A DNA stretch of 64,000 nt, from NCBI RefSeq assembly GCF_900103545.1, contig NZ_FNHH01000016.1:31524-95523 (forward strand), in the 5' to 3' direction. Source of the stretch: Daejeonella rubra. Its GTDB lineage: Bacteria > Bacteroidota > Bacteroidia > Sphingobacteriales > Sphingobacteriaceae. Position numbers and translations under genes: made by a program. Below, piece by piece: positions 45,940-54,729 of the stretch. The notes below the pieces were generated by a model, which was given only the letters and a program-made list of their open reading frames with translations, had not been told where the DNA came from and ran no database searches. How positions within the stretch are numbered: position 1 is the stretch's first letter; every line of letters starts with the position of its first letter.

Positions 45940-48198
45940 TTAGGAAAATCTATTCTTTAAAGCAGCAAGTTTTATCGCGATATCTGTCTCAGGCTCAGCT
46001 ATTGCTTTTTCAACCTTTTTAACAAAAGGTTTATGTTGAATAGCTGGCTTTGGTCTTGGTTCTGCCTTTTCATCAGATTTCATAGAGAGAGCTATACGTT
46101 TACGGGCAATATCCACCTCTGTAATCTTTACCATCACTTTCTGGCTCACCTTAACCACTTCATTTGGATCCTTAATGAATTTGTTTGACATCTGGCTCAG
46201 ATGCACCAAACCATCCTGATGAACACCAATATCCACAAAAGCACCAAAAGCTGTTATATTAGTTATTATTCCAGGGAGGATCATTCCTACATGAAGATCT
46301 GTAATTGCATTAATTCCATCAGAGAAACTGAATGCCTCAAATTGATCTCGCGGATCAAGACCTGGTTTAGCCAATTCATTCAGGATATCATTCAGAGTCG
46401 GGAGACCAACAGTTTCACTGATATAATCCTGAAGCTTAATTCTCTTTCTTAGCTGATCATCTTTCATCAGATCCTCCAGCTTACAGTTAAGATCCTTGGC
46501 CATTTTCTCAACCAATGAATAGCGTTCCGGATGTACCGCACTGCTGTCAAGAGGATGCTCAGCATTGCGGATCCGAAGGAAGCCTGCAGCCTGTTCAAAA
46601 GCTTTTTCGCCCAGTCGTGGTATCTTTTTAAGGTCGTTCCTTCGTTTAAAAGCACCGTTCTTATTTCGATATTCGACTATGTTTTGGGCAAGCTGCGGAC
46701 CGAGGCCCGATATATAGGATAAGATCTGTTTAGAAGCTGTATTTAATTCCACGCCGATTGCGTTCACACAACTGATCACTGTATCATCCAGAGAGCTCTG
46801 AAGCTGATTCTGATCTACATCATGCTGGTATTGCCCTACTCCTATTGATTTTGGATCAATCTTAACCAATTCAGCCAATGGATCCATTAAACGGCGTCCA
46901 ATTGAAACAGCTCCCCTGACAGTAATATCTTTATCCGGGAATTCCTCTCTGGCGACATCTGATGCAGAGTAAATTGATGCACCGCTCTCGTTCACCATTA
47001 CAATGATAAGATCAGGGATCTGTAAGCCACGTACAAAGGTTTCTGTTTCGCGGCCGGCAGTTCCATTGCCAATGGCTATCGCCTCAATTTTATATTTTTC
47101 TGTCAAGAATTTAACTGTTTTACCAGCCTCCTTCAATGCCTCATTCCCATTATGGGGATAAATATTTGTATTTTCTATCAATTGACCCTGCTCATCCAGG
47201 CAAACCAGTTTACATCCCGTACGAAATCCCGGATCAATAGCCATAATTCTTTTTTGCCCTACCGGGGCAGCAAGCAATAACTGACGTGCATTATCTGCAA
47301 AAACCCGGATAGCCTCTGTATCTGCAAGCTTCTTTGTGAATAACCGTATCTCTGTCTCCATCGATGGCCTGATCAATCTTTTGAATGCATCTGCTGCTGC
47401 CTGACGGACCTGCTCTGAGGAGGCATTCCTGCCCTTAACAAAAAATGAGTCAATAATGGTGATTGCATCATCTTCTGGCACTTCGATATCAAGTGTAAGT
47501 ATAATTTCTTTTTCAGCCCTTCTTAAAGCCAAAATACGGTGAGAAGGCGCTGTTTTAACAGACTCTGTCCAGTCAAAATAATCTTTATATTTCTGTCCCT
47601 CTATTTCCTTGCCTTTGATCAATTTTGAATGAAAACTGCCCTTTTGAAGGAATAGTTCCCTCATTTTACCTCTCACATCAGGTTGCTCAGCCATAAACTC
47701 TGCAAGTATGTCCCTCGCTCCGGATAAAGCATCTTCAATTGTTAAAACTGCCTTTTCTTCATTTAAATATTTTAGTGCTTCCGCTTCAAGATCAGCAGAA
47801 TTTTGTTCCATAATAAAGTCTGCTAGCTTCTGCAGCCCCTTTTCTCTGGCAACAGAGGCTTTTGTTTTACGTTTGGGTTTGAATGGGAGATAAATATCCT
47901 CCAGATGGGTCATCGTTTCAGCTTCAAGGATCTGTTTTTCAAGTTCAGGTGTAAGCTTTTCCATTTCATTCATGGATTTCAGAATGGCCTCCCTTCTCTT
48001 ATCAAGTTCAATTAGCTGTTGATTTCTATCACGGATAGCCGCAATCTGAACCTCATCCAGACTTCCTGTCATTTCTTTGCGATATCGCGCAATGAAGGGC
48101 ACTGTTCCGCCTTCTTCTAGCAAATTTATGGTTACCTGAACCTGTTTTTCTGTTACAGAAAGTTCAGCAGCTATTTTTTTGTTCTTACTAATGGTCAT
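45940..48198 (-). CDS. tex: RNA-binding transcription accessory protein Tex
   Basis: A 752-residue nucleic-acid-binding protein, homologous to eukaryotic Spt6 and important for transcription and stress fitness. Domains in order: N-terminal HTH/Tex core, YqgF-like RNase H fold (about 320-450: MAIDPGFRTGCKLVCLD), helix-hairpin-helix region (about 490-560: ILSYISGLGPQLAQNIVEYR), and an S1 RNA-binding domain (about 635-705: GIITNITAFGAFVDIGVHQD). The Lys/Pro-rich tail is short. Length is within the family range. It is divergent from nuoA. Confidence 0.96.
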   Translation of the reverse strand: MTISKNKKIAAELSVTEKQVQVTINLLEEGGTVPFIARYRKEMTGSLDEVQIAAIRDRNQQLIELDKRREAILKSMNEMEKLTPELEKQILEAETMTHLEDIYLPFKPKRKTKASVAREKGLQKLADFIMEQNSADLEAEALKYLNEEKAVLTIEDALSGARDILAEFMAEQPDVRGKMRELFLQKGSFHSKLIKGKEIEGQKYKDYFDWTESVKTAPSHRILALRRAEKEIILTLDIEVPEDDAITIIDSFFVKGRNASSEQVRQAAADAFKRLIRPSMETEIRLFTKKLADTEAIRVFADNARQLLLAAPVGQKRIMAIDPGFRTGCKLVCLDEQGQLIENTNIYPHNGNEALKEAGKTVKFLTEKYKIEAIAIGNGTAGRETETFVRGLQIPDLIIVMVNESGASIYSASDVAREEFPDKDITVRGAVSIGRRLMDPLAELVKIDPKSIGVGQYQHDVDQNQLQSSLDDTVISCVNAIGVELNTASKQILSYISGLGPQLAQNIVEYRNKNGAFKRRNDLKKIPRLGEKAFEQAAGFLRIRNAEHPLDSSAVHPERYSLVEKMAKDLNCKLEDLMKDDQLRKRIKLQDYISETVGLPTLNDILNELAKPGLDPRDQFEAFSFSDGINAITDLHVGMILPGIITNITAFGAFVDIGVHQDGLVHLSQMSNKFIKDPNEVVKVSQKVMVKITEVDIARKRIALSMKSDEKAEPRPKPAIQHKPFVKKVEKAIAEPETDIAIKLAALKNRFS

Positions 48199-48328
48199 AA
48201 GGTATCCCGTATTTAACAGCGAATTTGAGGCTATCTATTCTAATTTCAAAAAAAGCTTATCCACAATGGTCAAATAAAAATTGAAAGAAATAAATATCCC
48301 TTATTGAAGCAGTTAAATCAAATATTTA

Positions 48329-48336
48329 TAAATTTG
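48329..48336 (+). promoter_or_regulatory. -7 box of nuoA, predicted nearly leaderless mRNA
   Basis: TAAATTTG matches TAnnTTTG exactly and is 4 bp from the nuoA ATG. A TTATTG sequence ends 22 bp upstream of it and could serve as the -33 element. If right, transcription starts at or next to the start codon. Confidence 0.5.
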
Positions 48337-48340
48337 AACA

Positions 48341-48934
48341 ATGAACGAAGCCTCACAAATATCCGAGTTCGGTAAAGTATTTATTTATCTGATAATGGGT
48401 GTCTTATTCGTTCTTTTTACATTTTTTCTGGGCTGGCTCGTGGCCCTTAAAAAACCCAACCCAGAGAAACTAAGTTCCTATGAATGTGGTGAAGAGCCTA
48501 CAGGAAGCTCCTGGATACAATTCAATTCACGGTTTTATGTTATTGCACTTGTTTTTCTCTTGTTTGATGTTGAAATGGTTTTTATTTTCCCCTGGGCAAC
48601 AGTTTTTGGACAAGAGGTATTATTAAATGCAGACCCCCGATGGGGCTGGTTAAGCCTGATCGAAATGTTCATTTTTGTAGGGATACTATTGATCGGATTG
48701 GTTTATGTTTGGAAAAAAGGTGATCTAAACTGGATCAGACCTGAGCAGTTATTACCCGCTGCACCAACAAAAATTTCGTTTTCAGTGTATCAGGCTCTTA
48801 ATGATGAAAAATATCAAGTTAAAGAATTTGCTTTAAATAATGTTCTTGTTGAGCCAGAAAAGATACAGACAGCTGCAAATCCTTCATCTTTCAAACCGGC
48901 ATTTAAACCTAAATTTAAAAGACCTGCAGAGTGA
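48341..48934 (+). CDS. nuoA: NADH-quinone oxidoreductase subunit A with C-terminal extension
   Basis: An integral membrane subunit of respiratory complex I. 197 residues with three TM helices (about 9-32, 66-88, 103-126). The conserved loop KLSSYECGEEPTGSSWIQFN and the FDVEMVFIFPWA segment identify NuoA. Typical NuoA is about 120-140 residues; this one has some 60 extra residues after the last helix, ending in a basic Pro/Phe/Lys-rich tail (FKPAFKPKFKRP). The stop overlaps the GTG of nuoB. Confidence 0.93.
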   Translation: MNEASQISEFGKVFIYLIMGVLFVLFTFFLGWLVALKKPNPEKLSSYECGEEPTGSSWIQFNSRFYVIALVFLLFDVEMVFIFPWATVFGQEVLLNADPRWGWLSLIEMFIFVGILLIGLVYVWKKGDLNWIRPEQLLPAAPTKISFSVYQALNDEKYQVKEFALNNVLVEPEKIQTAANPSSFKPAFKPKFKRPAE

Positions 48935-49413
48935 GTTTAGAAATCAAAAATGAAAACGGGTCTGTTTTGGTTGTTAAAGTTGACGATCTGCTCAACTGGG
49001 CTCGTTTATCTTCCCTATGGCCAATGAGCTTTGGGATTGCCTGTTGTGCCATAGAAATGATGGGATCAATGGCTTCGACCTATGATCTGGATCGATTTGG
49101 AGTTTTCCCACGTCCCTCCCCACGACAGTCTGATGTAATAATAATAGCAGGAACTGTGACTTTTAAGATGGCAGAACGCATCAAGAGGCTTTATGAGCAG
49201 ATGCCGGAACCTAAATATGTGATCTCCATGGGATCGTGCTCCAATTGCGGAGGCCCTTATTGGCAGCATGGTTATCATGTTGTTAAGGGCGTTGACCGTA
49301 TAATCCCTGTTGATATTTATGTACAGGGTTGTCCGCCCAGACCAGAAGCATTAATTGGGGCGATCATTGAATTACAGAAAAAAATAGAGCAGGAAAGTCT
49401 GCTGAACAGTTAA
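48931..49413 (+). CDS. nuoB: NADH-quinone oxidoreductase subunit B (GTG start)
   Basis: A peripheral complex I subunit that carries the N2 [4Fe-4S] cluster, next to the quinone site. 160 residues. The cluster ligands are visible: Cys38 and Cys39 (FGIACCAIEMM), Cys103 (SMGSCSNCGGPY) and Cys134 (VQGCPPRPEA). The GTG start at 48931 overlaps the nuoA TGA in a GTGA, giving tight coupling. The next nuo gene is 3.5 kb away, after purK, purE, yqgE and pdxH. Confidence 0.95.
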   Translation: MSLEIKNENGSVLVVKVDDLLNWARLSSLWPMSFGIACCAIEMMGSMASTYDLDRFGVFPRPSPRQSDVIIIAGTVTFKMAERIKRLYEQMPEPKYVISMGSCSNCGGPYWQHGYHVVKGVDRIIPVDIYVQGCPPRPEALIGAIIELQKKIEQESLLNS

Positions 49414-49520
49414 AATCTCGAATCAGAACGCGTTTTCTGAGTATAAATTAGGAATAGTTAATTCATGAAAGCCAGAGCAAATTGGATATTCTCACAGATT
49501 TCGCCTAAACTTGTAGGCAT

Positions 49521-50660
49521 ATGAAAGCATTTTACGGTGACTTGAAACTTGGAATATTAGGTGGCGGACAATTAGGACGCATGCTGATACAGGAATCAAT
49601 TAATTTCAACATCAGCAGCTTTGTTTTGGATCCGGATAGCAATGCTCCCTGTAAAGACCTTTGTGAGAAATTCGTTCATGGTTCACTTACAGATTATGAT
49701 GCCGTTTATAATTTCGGAAAAGAACTGGATATCCTGACCATCGAGATCGAGAAAGTAAATGTTGACGCCCTCGAACAATTGGAAAAAGAAGGTGTTAAAG
49801 TCTATCCTCAATCAAATGTGATCAGATTGATCCAGGATAAGGGTACCCAAAAACAGTTCTTTAAAGACAACAATATCCCAACAGCAGCCTTTCAATTATT
49901 CGGTAATAAGGAAGAGCTATTATCAGCTAATATTCCATTCCCCTATATTCAGAAACTTCGTCGTGATGGCTATGATGGAAGAGGCGTAACTACGATTAAG
50001 AGTGTCGATGATCTTCAAAAAGCATTCAATGAGCCTAGTCTGATAGAAGAACTTATTCCTTTTGAGAAAGAATTAGCTGTAATAGTGGCAAGGAATGAGA
50101 ATGGTGAAGTTAAAACCTTCCCATGTGTTGAAATGGAATTTAATCCGGAAGCAAACCTGGTTGAGTTTTTAATCTCCCCTTCAACTTTAGATTCTGAAAT
50201 ACTGCAAAGAGCTGATCAACTGGCTGTGAAGGTAGCGGAAGACTTGAAGATCGTTGGAATTCTTGCTGTTGAGCTGTTCCTTACCAGGGATGGTGAAATT
50301 CTTGTGAACGAGATCGCACCCAGACCACATAATAGTGGCCACCAAAGTATAGAAGGCAATTATACCTCACAATATGAACAATTACTGAGAGCCATATTCA
50401 ATTTACCTTTGGGTGATACACGTACAATCAGTAATGCTGTAATGATCAATCTGCTTGGTGAAAAGGGTTTTGAGGGCGCTGCAAAATATGAAGGTTTAAA
50501 TGAGGCTCTTGCCCTTGATGGAATTTATCTCCATTTATATGGTAAGAAAATAACTAAGCCATTCCGGAAAATGGGACATGTTACTATCCTGGATGATGAC
50601 CGTCAGAAAGCCATTGACAAAGCTAGATTTGTTCAGAACACTATTAAAGTAAAATCATAG
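49521..50660 (+). CDS. purK: 5-(carboxyamino)imidazole ribonucleotide synthase
   Basis: An ATP-grasp ligase that makes N5-CAIR from AIR, ATP and bicarbonate in purine synthesis. 379 residues. The N-terminus LGILGGGQLGRMLIQES is diagnostic. IQKLRRDGYDGRGV and VNEIAPRPHNSGHQSIE are the ATP-grasp parts. It is followed after 46 bp by purE, its pathway partner. This pair separates nuoAB from nuoCD. Confidence 0.96.
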   Translation: MKAFYGDLKLGILGGGQLGRMLIQESINFNISSFVLDPDSNAPCKDLCEKFVHGSLTDYDAVYNFGKELDILTIEIEKVNVDALEQLEKEGVKVYPQSNVIRLIQDKGTQKQFFKDNNIPTAAFQLFGNKEELLSANIPFPYIQKLRRDGYDGRGVTTIKSVDDLQKAFNEPSLIEELIPFEKELAVIVARNENGEVKTFPCVEMEFNPEANLVEFLISPSTLDSEILQRADQLAVKVAEDLKIVGILAVELFLTRDGEILVNEIAPRPHNSGHQSIEGNYTSQYEQLLRAIFNLPLGDTRTISNAVMINLLGEKGFEGAAKYEGLNEALALDGIYLHLYGKKITKPFRKMGHVTILDDDRQKAIDKARFVQNTIKVKS

Positions 50661-50706
50661 TTAAAATTCATAAGTATTTAATATACAGATATTAAAAAGT
50701 AATAAA

Positions 50707-51219
50707 ATGAGTGCTACTTCAAATTCAAACAATAAGAGCCAGGTAGGTATTATCATGGGAAGCAAGTCTGACCTGAATATAATGCAGGATGCCGCTGACA
50801 TTTTAAAAGAGCTTGGTGTTAGTTTTGAGATGACTGTAGTATCTGCACACCGCACTCCTGAAAGGATGTTTGAATATGCTAAATCAGCATCTGACAGAGG
50901 CTTGAAAGTTATCATTGCAGGTGCTGGCGGAGCAGCACACTTACCTGGAATGGTGGCTTCTATCACTCAACTTCCCGTTATTGGGGTACCTGTAAAATCA
51001 TCTAATTCTATAGATGGTTGGGATTCAATCCTATCAATTTTGCAGATGCCTAACGGAATCCCTGTTGCAACTGTTGCTTTAAATGCAGCAAAAAATGCAG
51101 GCATCCTGGCGGCACAGATCTTAGGAACATCTGATACCGAATTATCCCAACGGCTTCTTAACTATAAGGAAGAGTTAAAACAAAAAGTAGAAGAAAGTGC
51201 AAGGGAAATGGAGAGCTAA
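50707..51219 (+). CDS. purE: N5-carboxyaminoimidazole ribonucleotide mutase
   Basis: Converts N5-CAIR to CAIR, the step after PurK. 170 residues, class I PurE. The motif VGIIMGSKSDLNIMQDAA is at the N-terminus, and VVSAHRTPERMFEYA plus IIAGAGGAAHLPGM follow. It forms the purKE pair. It converges with yqgE, and a hairpin lies in the gap. Confidence 0.97.
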   Translation: MSATSNSNNKSQVGIIMGSKSDLNIMQDAADILKELGVSFEMTVVSAHRTPERMFEYAKSASDRGLKVIIAGAGGAAHLPGMVASITQLPVIGVPVKSSNSIDGWDSILSILQMPNGIPVATVALNAAKNAGILAAQILGTSDTELSQRLLNYKEELKQKVEESAREMES

Positions 51220-51248
51220 TCCGCAAAATTATCAATTTGGAGCTTATG

Positions 51249-51288
51249 TTGCCTGGTTTGAGGAGTGAAATCTGCCTTACCCAGGCAA
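51249..51288 (+). terminator. Long-loop hairpin after purE
   Basis: Arms TTGCCTGG and CCAGGCAA pair perfectly around a 24-base loop between the convergent purE and yqgE genes. There is no proper T-run, so its role as a terminator is uncertain. Confidence 0.4.
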
Positions 51289-51353
51289 TTATCTTTATAA
51301 AATCCAATAATTAACTATAAATTAAATACCTGAGCATGCATATCATATATACT

Positions 51354-51917
51354 CTAATTCCACCTTGGATTTTCAGGAAAGTTCGCAATATGGGCATATT
51401 TTGGTCCGAGTCCGATGACTACCTCACGCCATAAATTCTCTTCATCTTCAACGAATATCACTTCAGAATCAAATTTATCTGTCACCAGCCAGGAATTCTC
51501 CTTCATTTCATTTTCCAGCTGACCTGCACCCCAACCAGAATAACCGATAAAAAATTTAATTTCATCATGTTGCAGCTCGTTATTTTGTATCAGTATTTTT
51601 AAAGTTTCAAAATTCCCACCCCAGAAAATTCCATCTCTGATCTCTATGCCACTTTTTAACTTATCATAGCACCTGTGAACAAAATGAAGGCTATCATTTT
51701 CCACAGGACCTCCAATAAAGATCGGGAAATTGGCCCATTTAATATCAGAGATTAAGTCATTAAGCAACAAATTACTTCGTTGGTTTAATACAAAACCAAC
51801 GGCACCTGAAACTGCAAATTCAGTTAGTAGTACGACTGATCTTTTAAAGTTCGGATCTATCATAAAGGGCTCGGACACGAGCAGGGCTCCATTCCTGGGT
51901 TGAATCGGGCTTATCAT
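51354..51917 (-). CDS. YqgE/AlgH family protein
   Basis: A 187-residue cytoplasmic protein of the UPF0301/AlgH family, function unresolved. The start reads PRNGALLVSEPFMIDPNFKR, followed by VVLLTEF, GFVLNQR and IFIGGPVENDSLHFVH, all family features, then the GYSGWGAGQLENEM motif. It is monocistronic on the minus strand and lies between the purine pair and pdxH. Confidence 0.92.
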   Translation of the reverse strand: MISPIQPRNGALLVSEPFMIDPNFKRSVVLLTEFAVSGAVGFVLNQRSNLLLNDLISDIKWANFPIFIGGPVENDSLHFVHRCYDKLKSGIEIRDGIFWGGNFETLKILIQNNELQHDEIKFFIGYSGWGAGQLENEMKENSWLVTDKFDSEVIFVEDEENLWREVVIGLGPKYAHIANFPENPRWN

Positions 51918-52264
51918 AGGGCAATTTTAATGTTAATTATCTGACAAATAATATCAAACAGATTTTTTCCATATTTATTATTACCGATCTGAATTTATTA
52001 CCTGCTGCGTTAACAATGGAGGCGGCATCCCCACCTACCCTAAGGTAGGCTTTTTGGCTTTTCAGGGCAAAAAGATAAAACATACAGCGTGTTAAAACGC
52101 CCAAAAACATCTTTCCTATATTTTAAAGCATTATTATTGCTTTAAATTAGATTAATACAATATACGGCTAATAATTATTGAAATAATAGAATAACAAGGT
52201 TCAATTGTTAAGTTTGCAATTAATTATACTTATCGGGTAATTGTCCGGATAATTAATTTGTAAT
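51918..52264. other. Divergent intergenic region with a terminator-like hairpin
   Basis: About 347 bp between the yqgE and pdxH starts. No protein gene is visible. A hairpin CCTACC-CTAA-GGTAGG at 52034-52049, followed by CTTTTTGGCTTTT, looks like an intrinsic terminator on the plus strand. Its position between two divergent promoters would be odd unless a small RNA is made from about 51930-52060. Confidence 0.45.
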
Positions 52265-52918
52265 ATGTCAGTAGAAAAAGAAACATTAGAAAATCTTCGC
52301 CAGGAATATAGTTCTGAAAAATTATCCGAAAAGGATGTTGCTAAAGATCCGATAAAACAGTTTGGGCATTGGTTAAAGGAAGCTATGGAAGCAGGGGTAT
52401 ATGAACCCAATGCAATGACCCTTGCAACCACCAGCATCGACAGAAAACCTTCTGCACGCATAGTTCTTCTAAAGGGCTATGAAGAGAGAGGTTTCATGTT
52501 CTTTACCAATTACCTGAGTGCAAAAGGTAAAGAAATGGCAAAAAACCCGGTAGTTGCTCTAGTATTCCATTGGGCCGAATTAGGTCGGCAGGTACGTATT
52601 GAAGGAACTGTTGAGAAATTAACCAAGGAAGAATCTGATCGTTATTTTCATAGCAGACCAAAAAGTAGCCAGATCGGTGCCATTGTTTCACCTCAGAGCC
52701 AGGTAATCGATGGAATGGACGAATTGGAGAAGAACTGGAAAGAAACTGAAGCCCGTTATGACGGTAAAACTATTCCAAAACCTGCATTTTGGGGTGGATA
52801 CCTTGTAAAACCTCAGGTTATTGAATTCTGGCAGGGACGACCAAGTCGCCTGCACGACAGAATAATCTTCAAAAAAGCAGATAAAAAGACCTGGAAAATA
52901 GTTCGTCTTGCACCCTGA
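52265..52918 (+). CDS. pdxH: Pyridoxamine 5'-phosphate oxidase
   Basis: An FMN-dependent enzyme that makes pyridoxal phosphate from PNP or PMP. 217 residues, full length. Family motifs: AMTLATTSIDRKPSARIVLLKG, then FFTNYLSAKGKEM, VRIEGTVEKL, SRPKSSQIGAIVSPQSQ, and the C-terminal FWQGRPSRLHDRI. It lies 8 bp before nuoC on the same strand, so nuoC and nuoD are probably transcribed from its promoter. Confidence 0.97.
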   Translation: MSVEKETLENLRQEYSSEKLSEKDVAKDPIKQFGHWLKEAMEAGVYEPNAMTLATTSIDRKPSARIVLLKGYEERGFMFFTNYLSAKGKEMAKNPVVALVFHWAELGRQVRIEGTVEKLTKEESDRYFHSRPKSSQIGAIVSPQSQVIDGMDELEKNWKETEARYDGKTIPKPAFWGGYLVKPQVIEFWQGRPSRLHDRIIFKKADKKTWKIVRLAP

Positions 52919-52926
52919 CAGAAATT

Positions 52927-53424
52927 ATGAGTTTTGATGAAATAAAAAGGCTTTTATCAGAAAAATTCGGGTCTGATGTGATCATGGATATTCAATCAGG
53001 CGGACTTCAGCCTGCATTGATTATCAAACCTGAACTAATTGTACCTGTTTGCGAGGAATTAAGGGATAATAAAAACACCTGGTTTGACTTTCTTTCTTGT
53101 TTAACTGGTGTTGATCATGGAGTTGAGAACAATAAATTCTCTGTGGTTTACCATCTTGCTTCCATACCTCATAAACATCAGCTGGTATTAAAAGTGATCA
53201 TTGATCATGATAGAAATACTTCAACATTGCCAACTTGCAATACAGTTTCAGGAGTCTGGAAAACAGCAGAATGGCATGAACGTGAGGCTTTTGACCTTTT
53301 AGGAATACAATTCGAAGGGCATCCTGATTTACGAAGAATTCTACTACCTGATGACTGGGAAGGTTATCCGCTCAGGAAGGACTACATTGCCGCAGAGGAG
53401 TATAAAGGAATAAAAATAAAATAG
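52927..53424 (+). CDS. nuoC: NADH-quinone oxidoreductase subunit C
   Basis: A peripheral complex I subunit in the hydrophilic arm. 165 residues, separate from NuoD and not fused. Diagnostic segments are WFDFLSCLTGVD, VWKTAEWHEREAFDLLGIQF and HPDLRRILLPDDWEGYPLRKDY. It follows pdxH after 8 bp and precedes nuoD by about 30 bp. Confidence 0.95.
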   Translation: MSFDEIKRLLSEKFGSDVIMDIQSGGLQPALIIKPELIVPVCEELRDNKNTWFDFLSCLTGVDHGVENNKFSVVYHLASIPHKHQLVLKVIIDHDRNTSTLPTCNTVSGVWKTAEWHEREAFDLLGIQFEGHPDLRRILLPDDWEGYPLRKDYIAAEEYKGIKIK

Positions 53425-53454
53425 TAGAACCCCTATTGACCATTGAATAAAATC

Positions 53455-54636
53455 ATGCAGGTAAAAAAAACCAGATATGATCAGTTAACTGAGAATCTCC
53501 AGCCAGAGGAGATGATCATAAATATGGGTCCGCAGCATCCGTCAACACATGGTGTTTTACGCCTTGAACTAATCACTGATGGGGAAATAGTCAAAGAAGT
53601 GATCCCGCATATGGGATATTTACACAGATGTTTTGAAAAACACTGTGAAAGCCTTACCTACCAGCAAATAATCCCTTTTGTTGACAGGATGGACTATTTA
53701 GCCTCTATGAACAATGACCATGCCTTTGTAATGGGAGTTGAACGTATGATGGGAATTGATAAAGATATCCCCAAACGAGTTGAATACATTCGCGTTTTAG
53801 TGTGCGAACTTAACAGAATCGCTTCACACTTGATAGCAATAGGTACGTATGGGATCGATATAGGCGCATTTACTCCTTTCTTATGGTGTTTCAGAGATCG
53901 GGAGCATATTATGAACATGCTTGAATGGGCATCAGGTTCCAGAATGCTCTATAATTACATTTGGGTAGGTGGTTTATTCTATGATCTTCCTGTAGGTTTT
54001 GAAGAGCGCTGCCGTGAATTTGTTAGCTACTTCAAACCCAAATTGACAGAACTGAATCAGTTACTTACAGATAATCAGATATTCATTTCCAGAACTGCTG
54101 GTGTTGGGATCCTTCCACTTGATGTAGCCATTAATTATGGTTGTTCAGGGCCTATGTTGAGGGGGTCAGGGTTAAAATGGGATCTTAGGCGGACAGACGA
54201 ATATTCGGCTTATCCCGAACTGGAATTTGATATTCCTGTTGGCAAGGGTGAGATGGGCAAGAGCGGAGATTGCTGGGACCGCTATAAGGTCAGAGCGGAT
54301 GAGGTATCAGAATCCATCAGAATTATTGAACAATGTCTTGACAGGCTTCAAAAAGAGCTTAAACGCGGACCTGAATTTGACCCAAGAGCAAAGCTGCCTA
54401 AAAAGATAATACCAAAAGAGCAGGATTTCTACATCCGGGCAGAGAATCCCAGAGGGGAACTGGGATATTATTTTATTAGTGATGGGAAAAGCGAGATCCC
54501 AAAACGGGTTAAAGCAAGAGCTCCAAGTTTCAATAATCTTTCTGTTTTACCTGAAATTACCCGGGGCGTCTTGATTGCAGACCTCGTAGCTATATTAGGA
54601 TCTGTAGATATTGTTCTTGGTGAGGTTGACAGATAA
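53455..54636 (+). CDS. nuoD: NADH-quinone oxidoreductase subunit D
   Basis: The 49-kDa-type subunit forming the quinone cavity of complex I with NuoB. About 393 residues from the ATG at 53455 (an in-frame TTG at 53443 is also open). Motifs: INMGPQHPSTHGVLRLEL, PHMGYLHRCFEKHCE, RAGVG-like SRTAGVGILPL, and the C-terminal DLVAILGSVDIVLGEVDR. The rest of the complex I genes (nuoE to nuoN) are not in the window; the next gene is on the other strand. Confidence 0.96.
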   Translation: MQVKKTRYDQLTENLQPEEMIINMGPQHPSTHGVLRLELITDGEIVKEVIPHMGYLHRCFEKHCESLTYQQIIPFVDRMDYLASMNNDHAFVMGVERMMGIDKDIPKRVEYIRVLVCELNRIASHLIAIGTYGIDIGAFTPFLWCFRDREHIMNMLEWASGSRMLYNYIWVGGLFYDLPVGFEERCREFVSYFKPKLTELNQLLTDNQIFISRTAGVGILPLDVAINYGCSGPMLRGSGLKWDLRRTDEYSAYPELEFDIPVGKGEMGKSGDCWDRYKVRADEVSESIRIIEQCLDRLQKELKRGPEFDPRAKLPKKIIPKEQDFYIRAENPRGELGYYFISDGKSEIPKRVKARAPSFNNLSVLPEITRGVLIADLVAILGSVDIVLGEVDR

Positions 54637-54729
54637 GATATGCTCTAAGTAGAGCTCTATACACAAATAAGCTAAAGCAATTGTGAATTAATAAGTTCCC
54701 TGCTTTACAATTTCAGTCTGGAGTTGCTC

